Assembly: GCF_002897295.1 (NCBI RefSeq)
Contig: NZ_BEXF01000004.1
Coordinates: 310,001-374,000, forward strand
DNA: 64,000 nt
Origin: Brevibacillus reuszeri
GTDB taxonomy: Bacteria; Bacillota; Bacilli; Brevibacillales; Brevibacillaceae
Direction of reading: 5' to 3'
Shown here: one piece after another, positions 44,124 through 53,209 of the stretch
Numbering within the stretch: position 1 is the first letter of the stretch
Layout of the letters: each line of letters starts with the position of its first letter
Program-made: the position numbers and the translations under genes
The notes under the pieces: model-generated
Seen by the model: only the letters and a program-made list of their open reading frames with translations
Told to the model about the DNA's origin: nothing
Databases searched by the model: none

Positions 44124-45083
44124 ATGAAAAAAGTACTTGTACTCACAGAAGTACGTGACGGACAGCTTCGCAACGTGTCACTGGAAGCATTGGCAGCTGC
44201 ACAAACACTGGGTGAAGGCGGCGAAATCGTAGCAGCAGTATTTGGTGCGGATGCCGGCGCTCACGCAGCTACTTTGGGTCAGCATGGCGCAACTACCGTT
44301 TATACAGCGGATCATCAGGCTTTGGTTCAATATACGCCAGACGCTTATACTCAGGCTTTGACACAGCTGATCGAGCTGGCTGCTCCAGACGCTGTCGTAC
44401 TTGGTCATACTGCAATCGGGCGCGATGTAGCACCTCGTGTAGCAGCAAGACTAGGCTACGGTCTGGTGTCGGATGTGACAGGTATTGAAGCAGGACCAGT
44501 ATTTGTTCGACCTATATATGCAGGAAAAGCTTTCCAGCAACGTAAATTTATTGATGGAAAAACTTTTATTACGATTCGTCCAAACAACATTGCGATCAGT
44601 GCCGCTGATGCTGCGAAAACGGCTGTGGTCGTTCCAGTAGATTTGGAAATCAAAGACCTGCGCACCATTGTAAAAGAAGTCGTGAGCAAAACGAGCGGAA
44701 AAGTAGATTTGTCTGAAGCAAAGGTAGTCATTTCCGGTGGACGTGGCGTTAAGAGCGCTGAAGGCTTCCAACCTTTGTATGATTTGGCAGAGGTTTTGGG
44801 TGCCGCAGTAGGGGCTTCTCGCGGTGCGTGCGATGCTGACTACTGCGATTACTCCATGCAAATCGGTCAAACAGGTAAAGTGGTTACTCCTGATCTGTAC
44901 ATCGCGTGCGGAATTTCCGGAGCGATTCAGCACTTGGCTGGCATGTCCAGCTCCAAAGTCATTGTAGCGATCAACAAGGACCCGGAAGCTCCGATTTTCC
45001 AGGTGGCTGACTACGGTATCGTAGGCGACTTGTTTGAAGTATTGCCGCTTCTGACAGCTGAATTTAAAAAAGTACTGGTTTAA
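44124..45083 (+). CDS. etfA: Electron transfer flavoprotein alpha subunit
   Basis: A 319-residue subunit that carries the FAD. The C-terminal FAD domain has VVISGGRGVKSAEGF, VGASRGACDADY, QIGQTGKVVTPDLYIACGISGAIQHLAGM and VAINKDPEAPIFQVADYGIVGD in parts, the classic ETF alpha motif. The usual 'RAAVDAG' is RGACDAD here. A terminator follows at 45107. It closes the fadB-etfB-etfA unit. Confidence 0.96.
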   Translation: MKKVLVLTEVRDGQLRNVSLEALAAAQTLGEGGEIVAAVFGADAGAHAATLGQHGATTVYTADHQALVQYTPDAYTQALTQLIELAAPDAVVLGHTAIGRDVAPRVAARLGYGLVSDVTGIEAGPVFVRPIYAGKAFQQRKFIDGKTFITIRPNNIAISAADAAKTAVVVPVDLEIKDLRTIVKEVVSKTSGKVDLSEAKVVISGGRGVKSAEGFQPLYDLAEVLGAAVGASRGACDADYCDYSMQIGQTGKVVTPDLYIACGISGAIQHLAGMSSSKVIVAINKDPEAPIFQVADYGIVGDLFEVLPLLTAEFKKVLV

Positions 45084-45106
45084 TATAACGATATTATTAC
45101 TGAGCA

Positions 45107-45137
45107 AGCGCCCTTTTCAGAAAGGGTGCTTTTTTTG
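45107..45137 (+). terminator. Terminator after etfA
   Basis: AGCGCCCTTT-TCAG-AAAGGGTGCT then seven T. Confidence 0.9.
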
Positions 45138-45201
45138 CCCCAGTCACTACCTCTACGCTTAGAAAGATTGCTATAATAGGCGCTAAGGAGAGGTGAGCGG
45201 C

Positions 45202-45489
45202 ATGAGTGAAGAACTGTTGCATCAGCTGATTCACATGGTTGGCGAGAATAATCGCCTCTTGAAAGAGATGAAGGAAGAACTCCGAGAATTTAAGACAGAA
45301 ATGTACGCATTTCGTGAAGAGATGTATGCGTTTCGTGATGAGATGTATATTTTCCGAAATGAAATGAAATGAAAAAGTACCGCGATCAATCGGCATGACA
45401 AACTAATGGAAGCAGACCTTGACTTGCTACATCGAAAAGTAAACGACAATGAGCGAGAAATCCACCGGATAAAGCATGCCGGACAGTAA
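45202..45489 (+). pseudogene. Heptad-repeat coiled-coil gene interrupted by an in-frame TGA
   Basis: ATG 45202 follows AAGGAGAGG and opens 56 codons that stop at TGA 45370-45372; the same frame then continues open for 38 codons to TAA 45487-45489 and still encodes coiled-coil sequence (ADLDLLHRKVNDNEREIHRIK). The first part ends in tandem 7-residue units (MYAFREE, MYAFRDE, MYIFRNE) that match 21-base DNA repeats, and three copies of GAAAT precede the stop. Either the gene was cut by a point change, or the short form is the real product. The spacing of trxA (promoter at 45577) is unaffected. Family not recognised. Confidence 0.6.
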
Positions 45490-45576
45490 GATGTTCTGGA
45501 TGTCGTTGGAAACGATAAGGGAAATGCGGATTGGATACACTAACATGGAGAAGTGCGGATAAAGTGTTGCGTGCCG

Positions 45577-45605
45577 TAGTCATTTCAGATTTTGAATGAT
45601 ATACT
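45577..45605 (+). promoter_or_regulatory. Sigma-A promoter of trxA
   Basis: TAGTCA (45577-45582), 17 bases, TATACT (45600-45605), 55 bases before the trxA ATG. Confidence 0.65.
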
Positions 45606-45659
45606 GATTAGCGTATAAAACCTTTTTTTAGTAATTGAATTTTGAGGAGGTAACTTTCC

Positions 45660-45977
45660 ATGGCAATTGTAAATGGAACTGACCAAAACTTTTCCCAGGA
45701 AGTAGAGCAAGGCGGTACAGTCCTGGTTGACTTCTGGGCTCCATGGTGCGGCCCTTGCAAAATGATCGCTCCTGTACTTGAGCAAATCGACGGCGAAGTG
45801 GGCTCCAAGCTCAAAATCGTCAAAGTAAACGTTGACGAAAACCCAGATTCTGCTGGCCGTTTTGGTGTCATGTCCATCCCTACCTTGATCGTATTCAAAG
45901 ATGGTCAACCAGTTGACAAAGTAATTGGTTTCCAACCAAAAGAAGCTTTGATGGCAACTGTAGGCAAACACCTGTAA
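45660..45977 (+). CDS. trxA: Thioredoxin
   Basis: A 105-residue thioredoxin that reduces protein disulfides in the cytoplasm. The active site WCGPC lies at 29-33, the cis-proline region is MSIPTL, and the length is normal. It is preceded by TTGAGGAGG. In B. subtilis trxA follows etfA directly and uvrC comes soon after; here a coiled-coil remnant precedes it and the liv operon follows. A strong terminator ends the transcript. Confidence 0.97.
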   Translation: MAIVNGTDQNFSQEVEQGGTVLVDFWAPWCGPCKMIAPVLEQIDGEVGSKLKIVKVNVDENPDSAGRFGVMSIPTLIVFKDGQPVDKVIGFQPKEALMATVGKHL

Positions 45978-46000
45978 GGATAAGGGATTATTGGCAGAGA

Positions 46001-46037
46001 AGCGGTATTTGCGCCTCGGTGCAGATGCCGCTTTTTT
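46001..46037 (+). terminator. Terminator after trxA
   Basis: 12-bp stem AGCGGTATTTGC/GCAGATGCCGCT, 8-base loop, six T. Confidence 0.88.
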
Positions 46038-46123
46038 CATGCGTAGGTTGGACAGAATAGTTAGAAATTTATCGGGTACGAAAATGATTTCATTCCAATC
46101 ATGAACGGCATCTATGCAATAAT

Positions 46124-46141
46124 TCTGAGCGGTCGTTTGTC
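46124..46141. promoter_or_regulatory. Third FadR-like site, upstream of livK
   Basis: The sequence TCTGAGCGGTCGTTTGTC contains the exact 11-mer CTGAGCGGTCG found in the site before fadB (42452-42462) and fits the same half-site pattern TGAGCG-R-TC-R-Y-T. It lies about 110 bases before the livK start in an AT-rich region with a -10-like TATAAT (about 46180). Binding by FadR or a related TetR protein is an inference. Confidence 0.45.
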
Positions 46142-46248
46142 AAAAAATTAAGTTTACTTAGAGAAAATTATTTGCGTTTTTATAATAGTTTTATTAAACT
46201 TCAGATAATCCATAATAATTATTTAGAAAAATTAAGGGAGGCTTTTCA

Positions 46249-47433
46249 ATGAAGGGGTTTCATTTATTAAAATCTCTGGCAACCATCTCCTTGGGTGCAG
46301 TTTTGATGGTTGGATGTTCCAGCGGCAACACCAGCGCACCAGCAGCAAATGAGGGTGGAGCCAAGCAAGAAGCGAGTGCAGATGGACAAGAGTTCACAGC
46401 GAAAATCGGCGTAGTCGGATTCCTTTCCGGATCAGGTGCCGCATATGGCGAAGCACAAAAAGCAGGCTTGGAGCTGGCTTTGGGTGAGCTGAACGAAGCC
46501 AACAAAGGCAAACTCAAGATGGAATTAAAGTTTGAAGATTCTGGCGGAGATAAAGAGGGAGCGATTAATGCGGTAAATAAACTGATTAATCAGGATAATG
46601 TTGTCGCAATCATCGGTCCTACCCTTTCCGGTGAAATGTTTGCTGCAGGACCTGTAGCAAACGAAGCGGAGACGCCAATCTTCGGGATTTCTAATACATC
46701 TGAAGGAATCAACGATATCGGTGAGTACGTGTTCCGCAACTCCTTGCCAGAATCCATCGCGATTCCTACAGCGATGAAAGCGGCAGTTGAGAAAAACAGC
46801 TTGAAAAAAGTAGCGCTCATCTATGCATCCAACGATGACTTTTCCGTGAACGGATACAAGGTGATGAAAGCAACTGCAGAAAAAATGGGTCTGGAAATTA
46901 CTGGCGAAGCAACCTTCTCCAATGGTGATGTTGACTTCTCTGCACAGTTGACCAAGCTGAAGCAAACCAACCCGGATGCACTCTTGGTTTCTGCTCTTTA
47001 CAAAGAGGGTTCCATGGTAGTGAAAAAAGCGCGTGAGCTGGGTATTACAGGCACGATCCTTGGCGGTAATGGCTTCAACAACCCAAAAGTATTTGAAATT
47101 GCAGGTCCAGCGGCAGAAGGCTTGATTGTGGCTACTCCTTTTAGCCCAGAAAAACAAGATGACAAAGTACAAGCCTTTGTAAAAGCGTTTGAAGCAAAAT
47201 ACAACAAAAAGCCAGACCAATTTGCTGCACAAGCTTACGATTCCCTGTACATTATGTCTCAATCCCTGCTCGCTGCGGGCAAGGCTGATCGTGAAGAATT
47301 GCGCGGACAACTGGCACAGCTGAAAGACTTTACAGGCGTTTCAGGAAACCTCTCCTTTGACGAAAAACGTAACCCAATCGGTGATGCGGTTGTTGTTGTA
47401 GCAAAAGAAGGAAAGTTCGTACCATTTGAATAA
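46249..47433 (+). CDS. livK: Branched-chain amino-acid ABC transporter substrate-binding lipoprotein
   Basis: A 394-residue lipoprotein (signal peptide with VLMVGC, Cys23) of the Leu/Ile/Val-binding family (Peripla_BP_6): KIGVVGFLSGSGAAYGEAQKAGLELAL and the hinge regions IGPTLSGEMFAAGPVANE, AQAYDSLYIMSQSLLAAGK in parts. It captures the substrate outside and delivers it to LivHM. It has its own ribosome site AGGGAGGC and is followed by three hairpins that probably lower expression of the downstream permease genes compared with the binding protein. True ligand could be amide or other amino acids. Confidence 0.92.
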   Translation: MKGFHLLKSLATISLGAVLMVGCSSGNTSAPAANEGGAKQEASADGQEFTAKIGVVGFLSGSGAAYGEAQKAGLELALGELNEANKGKLKMELKFEDSGGDKEGAINAVNKLINQDNVVAIIGPTLSGEMFAAGPVANEAETPIFGISNTSEGINDIGEYVFRNSLPESIAIPTAMKAAVEKNSLKKVALIYASNDDFSVNGYKVMKATAEKMGLEITGEATFSNGDVDFSAQLTKLKQTNPDALLVSALYKEGSMVVKKARELGITGTILGGNGFNNPKVFEIAGPAAEGLIVATPFSPEKQDDKVQAFVKAFEAKYNKKPDQFAAQAYDSLYIMSQSLLAAGKADREELRGQLAQLKDFTGVSGNLSFDEKRNPIGDAVVVVAKEGKFVPFE

Positions 47434-47440
47434 GAGAACT

Positions 47441-47465
47441 GCCCGGGCTTCCCGGGCTCTTCTTT
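47441..47465 (+). terminator. Hairpin after livK (attenuator-like)
   Basis: Perfect GCCCGGG-CTT-CCCGGGC hairpin 8 bases after the livK stop, followed by TCTTCTTT. The T-run is imperfect, so partial termination is likely. Confidence 0.65.
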
Positions 47466-47481
47466 GCAATGGAAGGCGATG

Positions 47482-47566
47482 CTCCGCCATTTTTTGGCGG
47501 AGTAAAGTTTTCTCGCTGGATCAGAAAGGACGAGTTCTCTACCATCGCTTCCTGATCCAGCGAGAA
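47482..47566 (+). promoter_or_regulatory. Two further hairpins between livK and livH
   Basis: CTCCGCCA-TTTTT-TGGCGGAG (47482-47502) and a perfect 15-bp stem TTCTCGCTGGATCAG/CTGATCCAGCGAGAA (47510-47524 with 47552-47566, 27-base loop). No gene lies in the gap 47434-47617. RNA processing or stabilising of the livK message is the likely role. Confidence 0.6.
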
Positions 47567-47617
47567 CAACTTCAAGCATTCAAACTATTTAAACGACTTT
47601 CAGTGAGGTGAGGCAGT

Positions 47618-48484
47618 TTGTTTTGGCAGCAATTAGTCAATGGTTTAACGGTAGGTAGTACCTATTCCTTAATCGCATTGGGCTATACTCTCATTTTTGG
47701 AGTTTTAGGCATCATTAACATGGCCCATGGTCAAATTTTTATTTTCGGATCGTTAGTTGGACTAGTCCTGATGACCAGCTTGAATTTGCCACTCGGGGTG
47801 GCGTTAGTAGCAGCCGTAGTGGTTTCGGCGGTATTAGGATTGGTTTTGGAGTATACAGCACTTCGTCCGCTTCGCAAGAAAAACGTACCTCATTTGGCGT
47901 CACTGATCAGTACAATCGGGTTTGCCATTTTGGTCGAGGAAGCGATGCACAAATTATTTGGAGCGGATTCTCGCGCTTTCCCGCAATCGTTTGGAGATAC
48001 TCCCTTTGATTTGGGCATTATTCAAATTCGCAGTGTCGATCTCGTTATTTTAGGGATTTCACTCGTTTTGATGTTCGTTCTGCATTTTTGGATTCAGAAA
48101 ACCAAAATGGGCAAAGCGATTCGTGCTACGGCTGAAAATACGGATACGGCAAACATTTTGGGGATCAATACCAACATGGTCATCGTTGTAACAGTGATGC
48201 TGGCGTCAGCGCTTGGTGGAGTCGCGGGTATTCTGATCGGTATGGCATATTCCGCTCTCATTCCTACCATGGGGATGACTCTTGGATTTAAAGGTCTGGC
48301 TGTACTGATCTTGGGCGGGGTTGGAAGCATCCCGGGAGCAATGGTGTGTGGCGTACTGCTCGGAATTATTGAGGTCTTTACGGTCGCATATGGAGATTCG
48401 TCGTATCGTGATGCCGTTGCATTCGGCCTCATCATCATTATTTTGCTGCTAAAGCCAGAAGGACTATTCGGACGCAAAGCGTAA
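47618..48484 (+). CDS. livH: Branched-chain amino-acid ABC permease LivH
   Basis: A 288-residue permease of the LivH group with about eight helices: TVGSTYSLIALGYTLIFGVLGIINMAHG at the N-terminus, and MGKAIRATAENTDTANILGIN, the EAA-like loop that contacts the ATPases. TTG 47618 is the start, after GAGGTGAGG. livM follows in the next few bases with its ribosome site AAGGAGG overlapping the livH stop, so the genes are coupled. Confidence 0.94.
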   Translation: MFWQQLVNGLTVGSTYSLIALGYTLIFGVLGIINMAHGQIFIFGSLVGLVLMTSLNLPLGVALVAAVVVSAVLGLVLEYTALRPLRKKNVPHLASLISTIGFAILVEEAMHKLFGADSRAFPQSFGDTPFDLGIIQIRSVDLVILGISLVLMFVLHFWIQKTKMGKAIRATAENTDTANILGINTNMVIVVTVMLASALGGVAGILIGMAYSALIPTMGMTLGFKGLAVLILGGVGSIPGAMVCGVLLGIIEVFTVAYGDSSYRDAVAFGLIIIILLLKPEGLFGRKA

Positions 48485-48497
48485 GGAGGTGCAAACA

Positions 48498-49460
48498 TTG
48501 GATATTCTCAATCCGTATAATTTACAGGTATTTACCTTTATTTTATTAAACAGCATTCTTGCTATCAGTATTTATATTACGCTCTCTACTGGGCAGCTTT
48601 CCTTGGGGCATGCCGGCTTTATGAGCATTGGCGCCTTTACCGCAAGCATTTTGACCAAGCAGGCGGATATGCCGCTGTTTATTGCTATCATTATCGGTGG
48701 ACTCGCAGCGGGGATCGTCGCTTTATTGATCGGTGCTCCTACTTTGAAGCTCCATGGCTTGTACCTGGCGATTGCGACCTTGGGCTTTGGGGAGGTTATT
48801 CGGGTTATTCTGCTCAATCTTGAGATTACCAATGGAGCGCTTGGACTTACAGGTCTGCAGTCCATTGGAAACTACTTGTACGATTTTGAAAAAGCGATCG
48901 GCTTAAAAGCGCAGACGATAGGGATTTCTGTCATGCAAATGAAGGCGTTGTCCACATTTGTTTTCATGCTGCTTTTGTTTGCCCTCATTCTCTTTTTGAC
49001 GCTACGTTTGAACCGTTCCAGACTTGGCCGCGCCTTTGAAGCGATTAAAGCGGATGAGACAGCAGCACGTGCGATGGGCTTGCAGGTGGCTTATTACAAA
49101 ATGCTCGCTTTTATTATCGGCTCCGTACTGGCAGGAATGTGCGGGGGGCTATTTGCTCACATCACCACTACGATTACTCCAGACGATTTCAACTACCACA
49201 AGGTCGTAGAGATTCTCTCCTACGCGGTAATCGGCGGCAGTGAGGTGGTATGGGGACCATTGTTCGGTGCTCTTGTCTTGACTGCGCTGCCAGAAGTTCT
49301 GCGCGGTTTGGCAGAGTACAAAATGCTTATGTACGGCTTGATCATGGTCACAGTGATGGCTTTCCGTCCACATGGCTTGATTGGTACCGACACATTCCAA
49401 AAGCTGTTCCGTCGCCGCAAGGGCAAACCGTCCGGCAATGAAGCGAAGGGGGGAGTGTGA
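48498..49460 (+). CDS. livM: Branched-chain amino-acid ABC permease LivM
   Basis: A 320-residue second permease subunit with about nine helices; LSTGQLSLGHAGFMSIGAFTASIL near the N-terminus and RLGRAFEAIKADETAARAMGLQV as the ATPase-contact loop. The start is TTG 48498, eight bases behind AAGGAGG; a GTG at 48489 overlaps the ribosome site. The last codons overlap the ribosome site of livG, which starts one base after its stop region. Confidence 0.93.
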   Translation: MDILNPYNLQVFTFILLNSILAISIYITLSTGQLSLGHAGFMSIGAFTASILTKQADMPLFIAIIIGGLAAGIVALLIGAPTLKLHGLYLAIATLGFGEVIRVILLNLEITNGALGLTGLQSIGNYLYDFEKAIGLKAQTIGISVMQMKALSTFVFMLLLFALILFLTLRLNRSRLGRAFEAIKADETAARAMGLQVAYYKMLAFIIGSVLAGMCGGLFAHITTTITPDDFNYHKVVEILSYAVIGGSEVVWGPLFGALVLTALPEVLRGLAEYKMLMYGLIMVTVMAFRPHGLIGTDTFQKLFRRRKGKPSGNEAKGGV

Positions 49461-49461
49461 C

Positions 49462-50223
49462 ATGTTGCTGGAACTGACAAATGTAGGGAAAAGCTTTGGC
49501 GGCATCACCGCCCTGCGCGATGTTTCATTTTCGGTGGGGGAGGGTGAAATCGTTGGGCTGATTGGCCCCAATGGTGCGGGCAAAACGACGATTTTTAACA
49601 TGGCTACGGGTATTTTTGAACCGACGACAGGTACTTTTTCGTTTGCTGGTCAGAAGCTCAACGGTATGCAGCCAAACAAAATTACGGAAATGGGCATTGC
49701 TCGTACGTTTCAAAATATTCGCCTGTTTGGTCATATGAATGCACTGGACAATGTAAAGGTTGGCTGCCATTCACGCATGAAGGCTGGCTTCTGGGCTTCC
49801 TTGCTCAAAACGCCGGGACAGCAGGCAGAAGAGAAAGCTGTAACGAAAAAAGCAGAAGAGCTGCTGGAGTTTGTAGGCTTGTCTGATGTAGCTGACGTGC
49901 GTTCTGATACGCTTGCTTACGGACAGCAGCGTCGATTGGAGATTGCCCGGGCGCTTGCTACTGAGCCAAAGCTCTTACTTCTGGATGAGCCTGCTGCAGG
50001 AATGATTGAGACGGAGACAAAGGCGCTCATGGAGCTCGTGCGCAAAATCCGCGATGACGGGACGACTGTTTTGCTGGTTGAGCACGATATGGGACTCGTG
50101 ATGAATTTGTGTGAAAAAGTCGTGTGCATTAACTTTGGCGTCAAGATCGCTGATGGAACGCCAGAAGAGGTACAAAATAATCCAGACGTAATTGAGGCTT
50201 ACCTCGGCAAGGAGGACGAATAG
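49462..50223 (+). CDS. livG: Branched-chain amino-acid ABC ATPase LivG
   Basis: A 253-residue ABC ATPase with Walker A GPNGAGKT, signature LAYGQQRRLEIARAL, Walker B LLLLDEPAAGM and switch His VLLVEHDMG. The region IARTFQNIRLFGHMNALDNV is typical of LivG. ATG 49462 behind GGGGGGAG is the start; a frame from 49381 is inside livM. livF begins one base after its stop. Confidence 0.95.
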   Translation: MLLELTNVGKSFGGITALRDVSFSVGEGEIVGLIGPNGAGKTTIFNMATGIFEPTTGTFSFAGQKLNGMQPNKITEMGIARTFQNIRLFGHMNALDNVKVGCHSRMKAGFWASLLKTPGQQAEEKAVTKKAEELLEFVGLSDVADVRSDTLAYGQQRRLEIARALATEPKLLLLDEPAAGMIETETKALMELVRKIRDDGTTVLLVEHDMGLVMNLCEKVVCINFGVKIADGTPEEVQNNPDVIEAYLGKEDE

Positions 50224-50224
50224 C

Positions 50225-50938
50225 ATGCTTAGCATACAAAATCTGACGACCTCCTACGGTCAAATCAAAGCGATTCGGGGTATTTCTCTGGAGGTGCCAG
50301 AGGGCAAGATCGTTTCGCTCATTGGCGCAAACGGCGCTGGGAAAACGACCACGATGCGCACGATTGCAGGTCAGCTGAGGCCAGAGGCAGGGACCATTAC
50401 GTTTCGTGGACAGCGCATCGAAGGCGCGAAGCCACACCAGATCGTAAAAACGGGACTGGCACTCGTACCGGAAGGCCGTGCCATCTTGGGCAAAATGACT
50501 GTGCTGGAAAACCTCGAAATGGGTGCGTTTCAGCGCAACGACGCCCAAGGTATTAAGGATGACATGGAAAAAATGATGGCGTGGTTTCCTATATTAAAGG
50601 AGCGCCTGACACAATTGGGTGGAACGATGTCGGGAGGACAGCAGCAAATGCTGGCGATTGCCAGAGCGTTGATGTCCAGACCGAAGCTGCTGCTCTTAGA
50701 TGAGCCGTCGATGGGGCTGGCGCCGATTGTCGTGTCCGATATTTTCAAGGTAATCAAACAGATCAATGCAGAGGGAACGACGGTGCTGATCGTCGAGCAA
50801 AACGTCAAGCAGGCACTCAAAATCGCCGACCTCGGTTATGTTCTTGAGGCTGGACAAATTGTACTCGAAGGCACGGCTGAGTCGCTGTTAAACGACGAGC
50901 GTGTAAAGGAAGCGTACCTGGGAGGACGAAAGCACTAG
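50225..50938 (+). CDS. livF: Branched-chain amino-acid ABC ATPase LivF
   Basis: A 237-residue ABC ATPase: Walker A GANGAGKT, signature MSGGQQQMLAIARALM, Walker B LLLLDEPSMGLAP, switch IVEQNV, all as in LivF. ATG 50225 follows AAGGAGGACG, which lies in the end of livG. It completes livKHMGF. A terminator at 50962 closes the operon. Confidence 0.95.
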   Translation: MLSIQNLTTSYGQIKAIRGISLEVPEGKIVSLIGANGAGKTTTMRTIAGQLRPEAGTITFRGQRIEGAKPHQIVKTGLALVPEGRAILGKMTVLENLEMGAFQRNDAQGIKDDMEKMMAWFPILKERLTQLGGTMSGGQQQMLAIARALMSRPKLLLLDEPSMGLAPIVVSDIFKVIKQINAEGTTVLIVEQNVKQALKIADLGYVLEAGQIVLEGTAESLLNDERVKEAYLGGRKH

Positions 50939-50961
50939 TCATTTGAACACACATTTAAAGG

Positions 50962-51002
50962 AAAAAACTGTCGCTGGAAACACGAGGCGGCAGTTTTTTT
51001 CA
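50962..51002 (+). terminator. Terminator of the liv operon
   Basis: AAAAACTGTCGC/GCGGCAGTTTTT stem, 12-base loop, long T-run. Confidence 0.9.
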
Positions 51003-51079
51003 TTTGTCATCCATGGTACTATGAACAGTGGAACGTATATTCCTATCACGATGTTTTTGAGGAAGGGTGCTTGATCGTC

Positions 51080-51328
51080 ATGGCAGCAAAACTGTCCAGA
51101 GAACAAACCGAATATCTGGTTCATCAAGTGCAGCGATATTTTCATGAAGAACGATCTGAACAATTGGGGAATCTGGAAACAGAAGATCTCATTGCCTTTT
51201 TTGCCAAGGAGCTTGGCCCCTTCTTTTACAACCAAGGGGTTCAGGATAGCCGTAAGCTGTTGACTGAACGCATGAGCTCGCTTGAGGATGAACTGTACGT
51301 GCTGGAAAAACCGATTAAAATGAAGTAA
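51080..51328 (+). CDS. DUF2164 family protein
   Basis: An 82-residue protein of the DUF2164 family, mostly helical and charged, with FAKELGPFFYNQGVQDSRKLL and an ELYVLEKP end typical of the family. Function unknown. The start is ATG 51080; a TTG at 51071 is nearer the site GAGGAAGGG and cannot be excluded. It is 29 bases before uvrC and is probably in the same transcript. Confidence 0.78.
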   Translation: MAAKLSREQTEYLVHQVQRYFHEERSEQLGNLETEDLIAFFAKELGPFFYNQGVQDSRKLLTERMSSLEDELYVLEKPIKMK

Positions 51329-51357
51329 GAGAAATATAGATCGAGGAGGGAGCAGCC

Positions 51358-53139
51358 ATGAATAGCTCCTTAAAAGACAAACTGGCCGTCCTGCCAGAGA
51401 AGCCAGGCTGCTACCTGATGAAAAATGCGAGCGGGGAAATCATTTACGTCGGTAAGGCCAAAGTGCTAAAAAATCGCGTTCGCTCGTATTTTACAGGCAG
51501 TCATAATGGAAAAACGCAGCTTCTGGTCAGTGAAATTGTGGACTTTGAGTATATCGTTGTATCGTCAGCGATCGAGGCGCTCATTTTGGAGTGCAATCTG
51601 ATCAAAAAGCATGATCCTCGCTATAATGTCATGCTCCGAGATGACAAGACGTACCCGTACATCAAGATTACGAATGAGGCACAGCCACGACTGGAAATTA
51701 CGCGCAAGGTTCTAAAAGACAAGGCAAAATATTTTGGGCCGTATCCAAATGCCGGCGATGCCTCCGAGGTGAAAAAGCTGCTTGATAGGCTCTATCCACT
51801 GCGCAAATGCCGCAACATGCCCAAGCAGGTGTGTCTCTATTACCATTTGGGACAATGCCTCGCTCCCTGTGTGTACGAAGTGACGGATGAGGAAAATCGG
51901 CGTCTGGTCGAAGAGATCAGCCGATTCCTCGATGGCGGTCACGAAGAGATGAAGCAGCAGCTGACCGAGAAAATGATGCAAGCCGCTGAAAGCATGGAGT
52001 TCGAACGGGCAAAGGAATACCGCGACCAGATCAAGAGTATCGAAGCGGTCATGGAAAAGCAGAAGATTACCTTTACCGATACCGTCGATCGGGATATTAT
52101 CGGATTTGCTGTCGAAAAAGGCTGGATGTGCATCCAGATTTTTTACATGCGCCAGGGCAAAATGATCGAGCGTCAAACGACCTCTTTTCCTTATTACGGT
52201 GAGGAAAACGAGGATTTCATGTCCTACGTCAGCCAGTTTTACTACGATAAGCAAAACGCCCTGCCGAAAGAAATTCTGCTTCCTGAACAAAGCGATACCG
52301 AGCTTTTGAGTGACTGGCTCGGAATCAAAGTCCATGCTCCTAAACGTAGCAAAAAGCGAGAGCTGGTACAAATGGCATCTGAGAACGCCAGGATCGCCCT
52401 GCAAGAGAAGTTTGCCCTCATGTCAAAGGATGACGCGCGTACCGTTCAGGCTGTACACAATCTGGGGCATATTCTCGGCATAGGTGTCCCGCATCGTATT
52501 GAGGCGTTTGACAACTCCAACATCCAGGGAACGGAGCCGGTATCCGCGATGATCGTGTTTACGGATGGTCGTCCGGACAAAAAGGAATACCGCAAATTCA
52601 AAATCAAAACTGTCGAAGGTCCAGATGATTACGGCTCCATGCGAGAGGTTATTCGTCGGCGTTACTCGCGTTTGCTCAAAGAGAACCAGCAGATGCCTGA
52701 TCTCATCGTCATGGACGGTGGCAAAGGGCAAATCACTGCTGCCATGGATGTATTGGAAAATGAGCTTGGGCTTTATATCCCTGTCTGTGGCTTGGCAAAG
52801 GACGAGAAGCACCGCACCGCGCAGCTTCTTTTTGGAGACCCGCCAGAGCCGGTCAATCTGAAGCGTGACAGCTACGAGTTTTATTTGCTGCAGCGCATTC
52901 AGGACGAGGTGCACCGTTTTGTCATCACCTTCCACCGACAGTCTCGTACGAAAACGATGCTCTCCTCTCAGCTGGATGAGATTCCGGGCATCGGGGAAAA
53001 GCGCCGCAAGCTTCTCTTTACGCATTTTGGCTCGATGAAAAAAATGCGCGAGGCTACGGTAGAAGATTTCCGTCAGCTAGGAATCGGCGACAAGCTGGCG
53101 AGAGAAATCATCGCCCATTTGCGAAAGCTGGAGTCGTAG
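51358..53139 (+). CDS. uvrC: UvrABC system protein C (excinuclease)
   Basis: A 593-residue nucleotide-excision-repair nuclease. N-terminal GIY-YIG nuclease (residues 12-90: [27 protein letters not shown]), a Cys-rich connection, a UVR motif (about 200-235) that binds UvrB, an RNase-H-like endonuclease (about 370-530; [27 protein letters not shown]), and a tandem helix-hairpin-helix (540-593, [19 protein letters not shown]). ATG 51358 follows GAGGAGGGAG. Gene order uvrC-lysC matches B. subtilis. Confidence 0.97.
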   Translation: MNSSLKDKLAVLPEKPGCYLMKNASGEIIYVGKAKVLKNRVRSYFTGSHNGKTQLLVSEIVDFEYIVVSSAIEALILECNLIKKHDPRYNVMLRDDKTYPYIKITNEAQPRLEITRKVLKDKAKYFGPYPNAGDASEVKKLLDRLYPLRKCRNMPKQVCLYYHLGQCLAPCVYEVTDEENRRLVEEISRFLDGGHEEMKQQLTEKMMQAAESMEFERAKEYRDQIKSIEAVMEKQKITFTDTVDRDIIGFAVEKGWMCIQIFYMRQGKMIERQTTSFPYYGEENEDFMSYVSQFYYDKQNALPKEILLPEQSDTELLSDWLGIKVHAPKRSKKRELVQMASENARIALQEKFALMSKDDARTVQAVHNLGHILGIGVPHRIEAFDNSNIQGTEPVSAMIVFTDGRPDKKEYRKFKIKTVEGPDDYGSMREVIRRRYSRLLKENQQMPDLIVMDGGKGQITAAMDVLENELGLYIPVCGLAKDEKHRTAQLLFGDPPEPVNLKRDSYEFYLLQRIQDEVHRFVITFHRQSRTKTMLSSQLDEIPGIGEKRRKLLFTHFGSMKKMREATVEDFRQLGIGDKLAREIIAHLRKLES

Positions 53140-53157
53140 AAATAATCCGAAAAACGA

Positions 53158-53186
53158 TTGAACGATTTTTCGTCCCATGATATAAT
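53158..53186 (+). promoter_or_regulatory. Sigma-A promoter of the lysine riboswitch-lysC unit
   Basis: TTGAAC (53158-53163), 17 bases, TATAAT (53181-53186). It begins 19 bases after the uvrC stop. Confidence 0.9.
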
Positions 53187-53209
53187 GCGATTCAAACAGA
53201 ATAGTTAGC

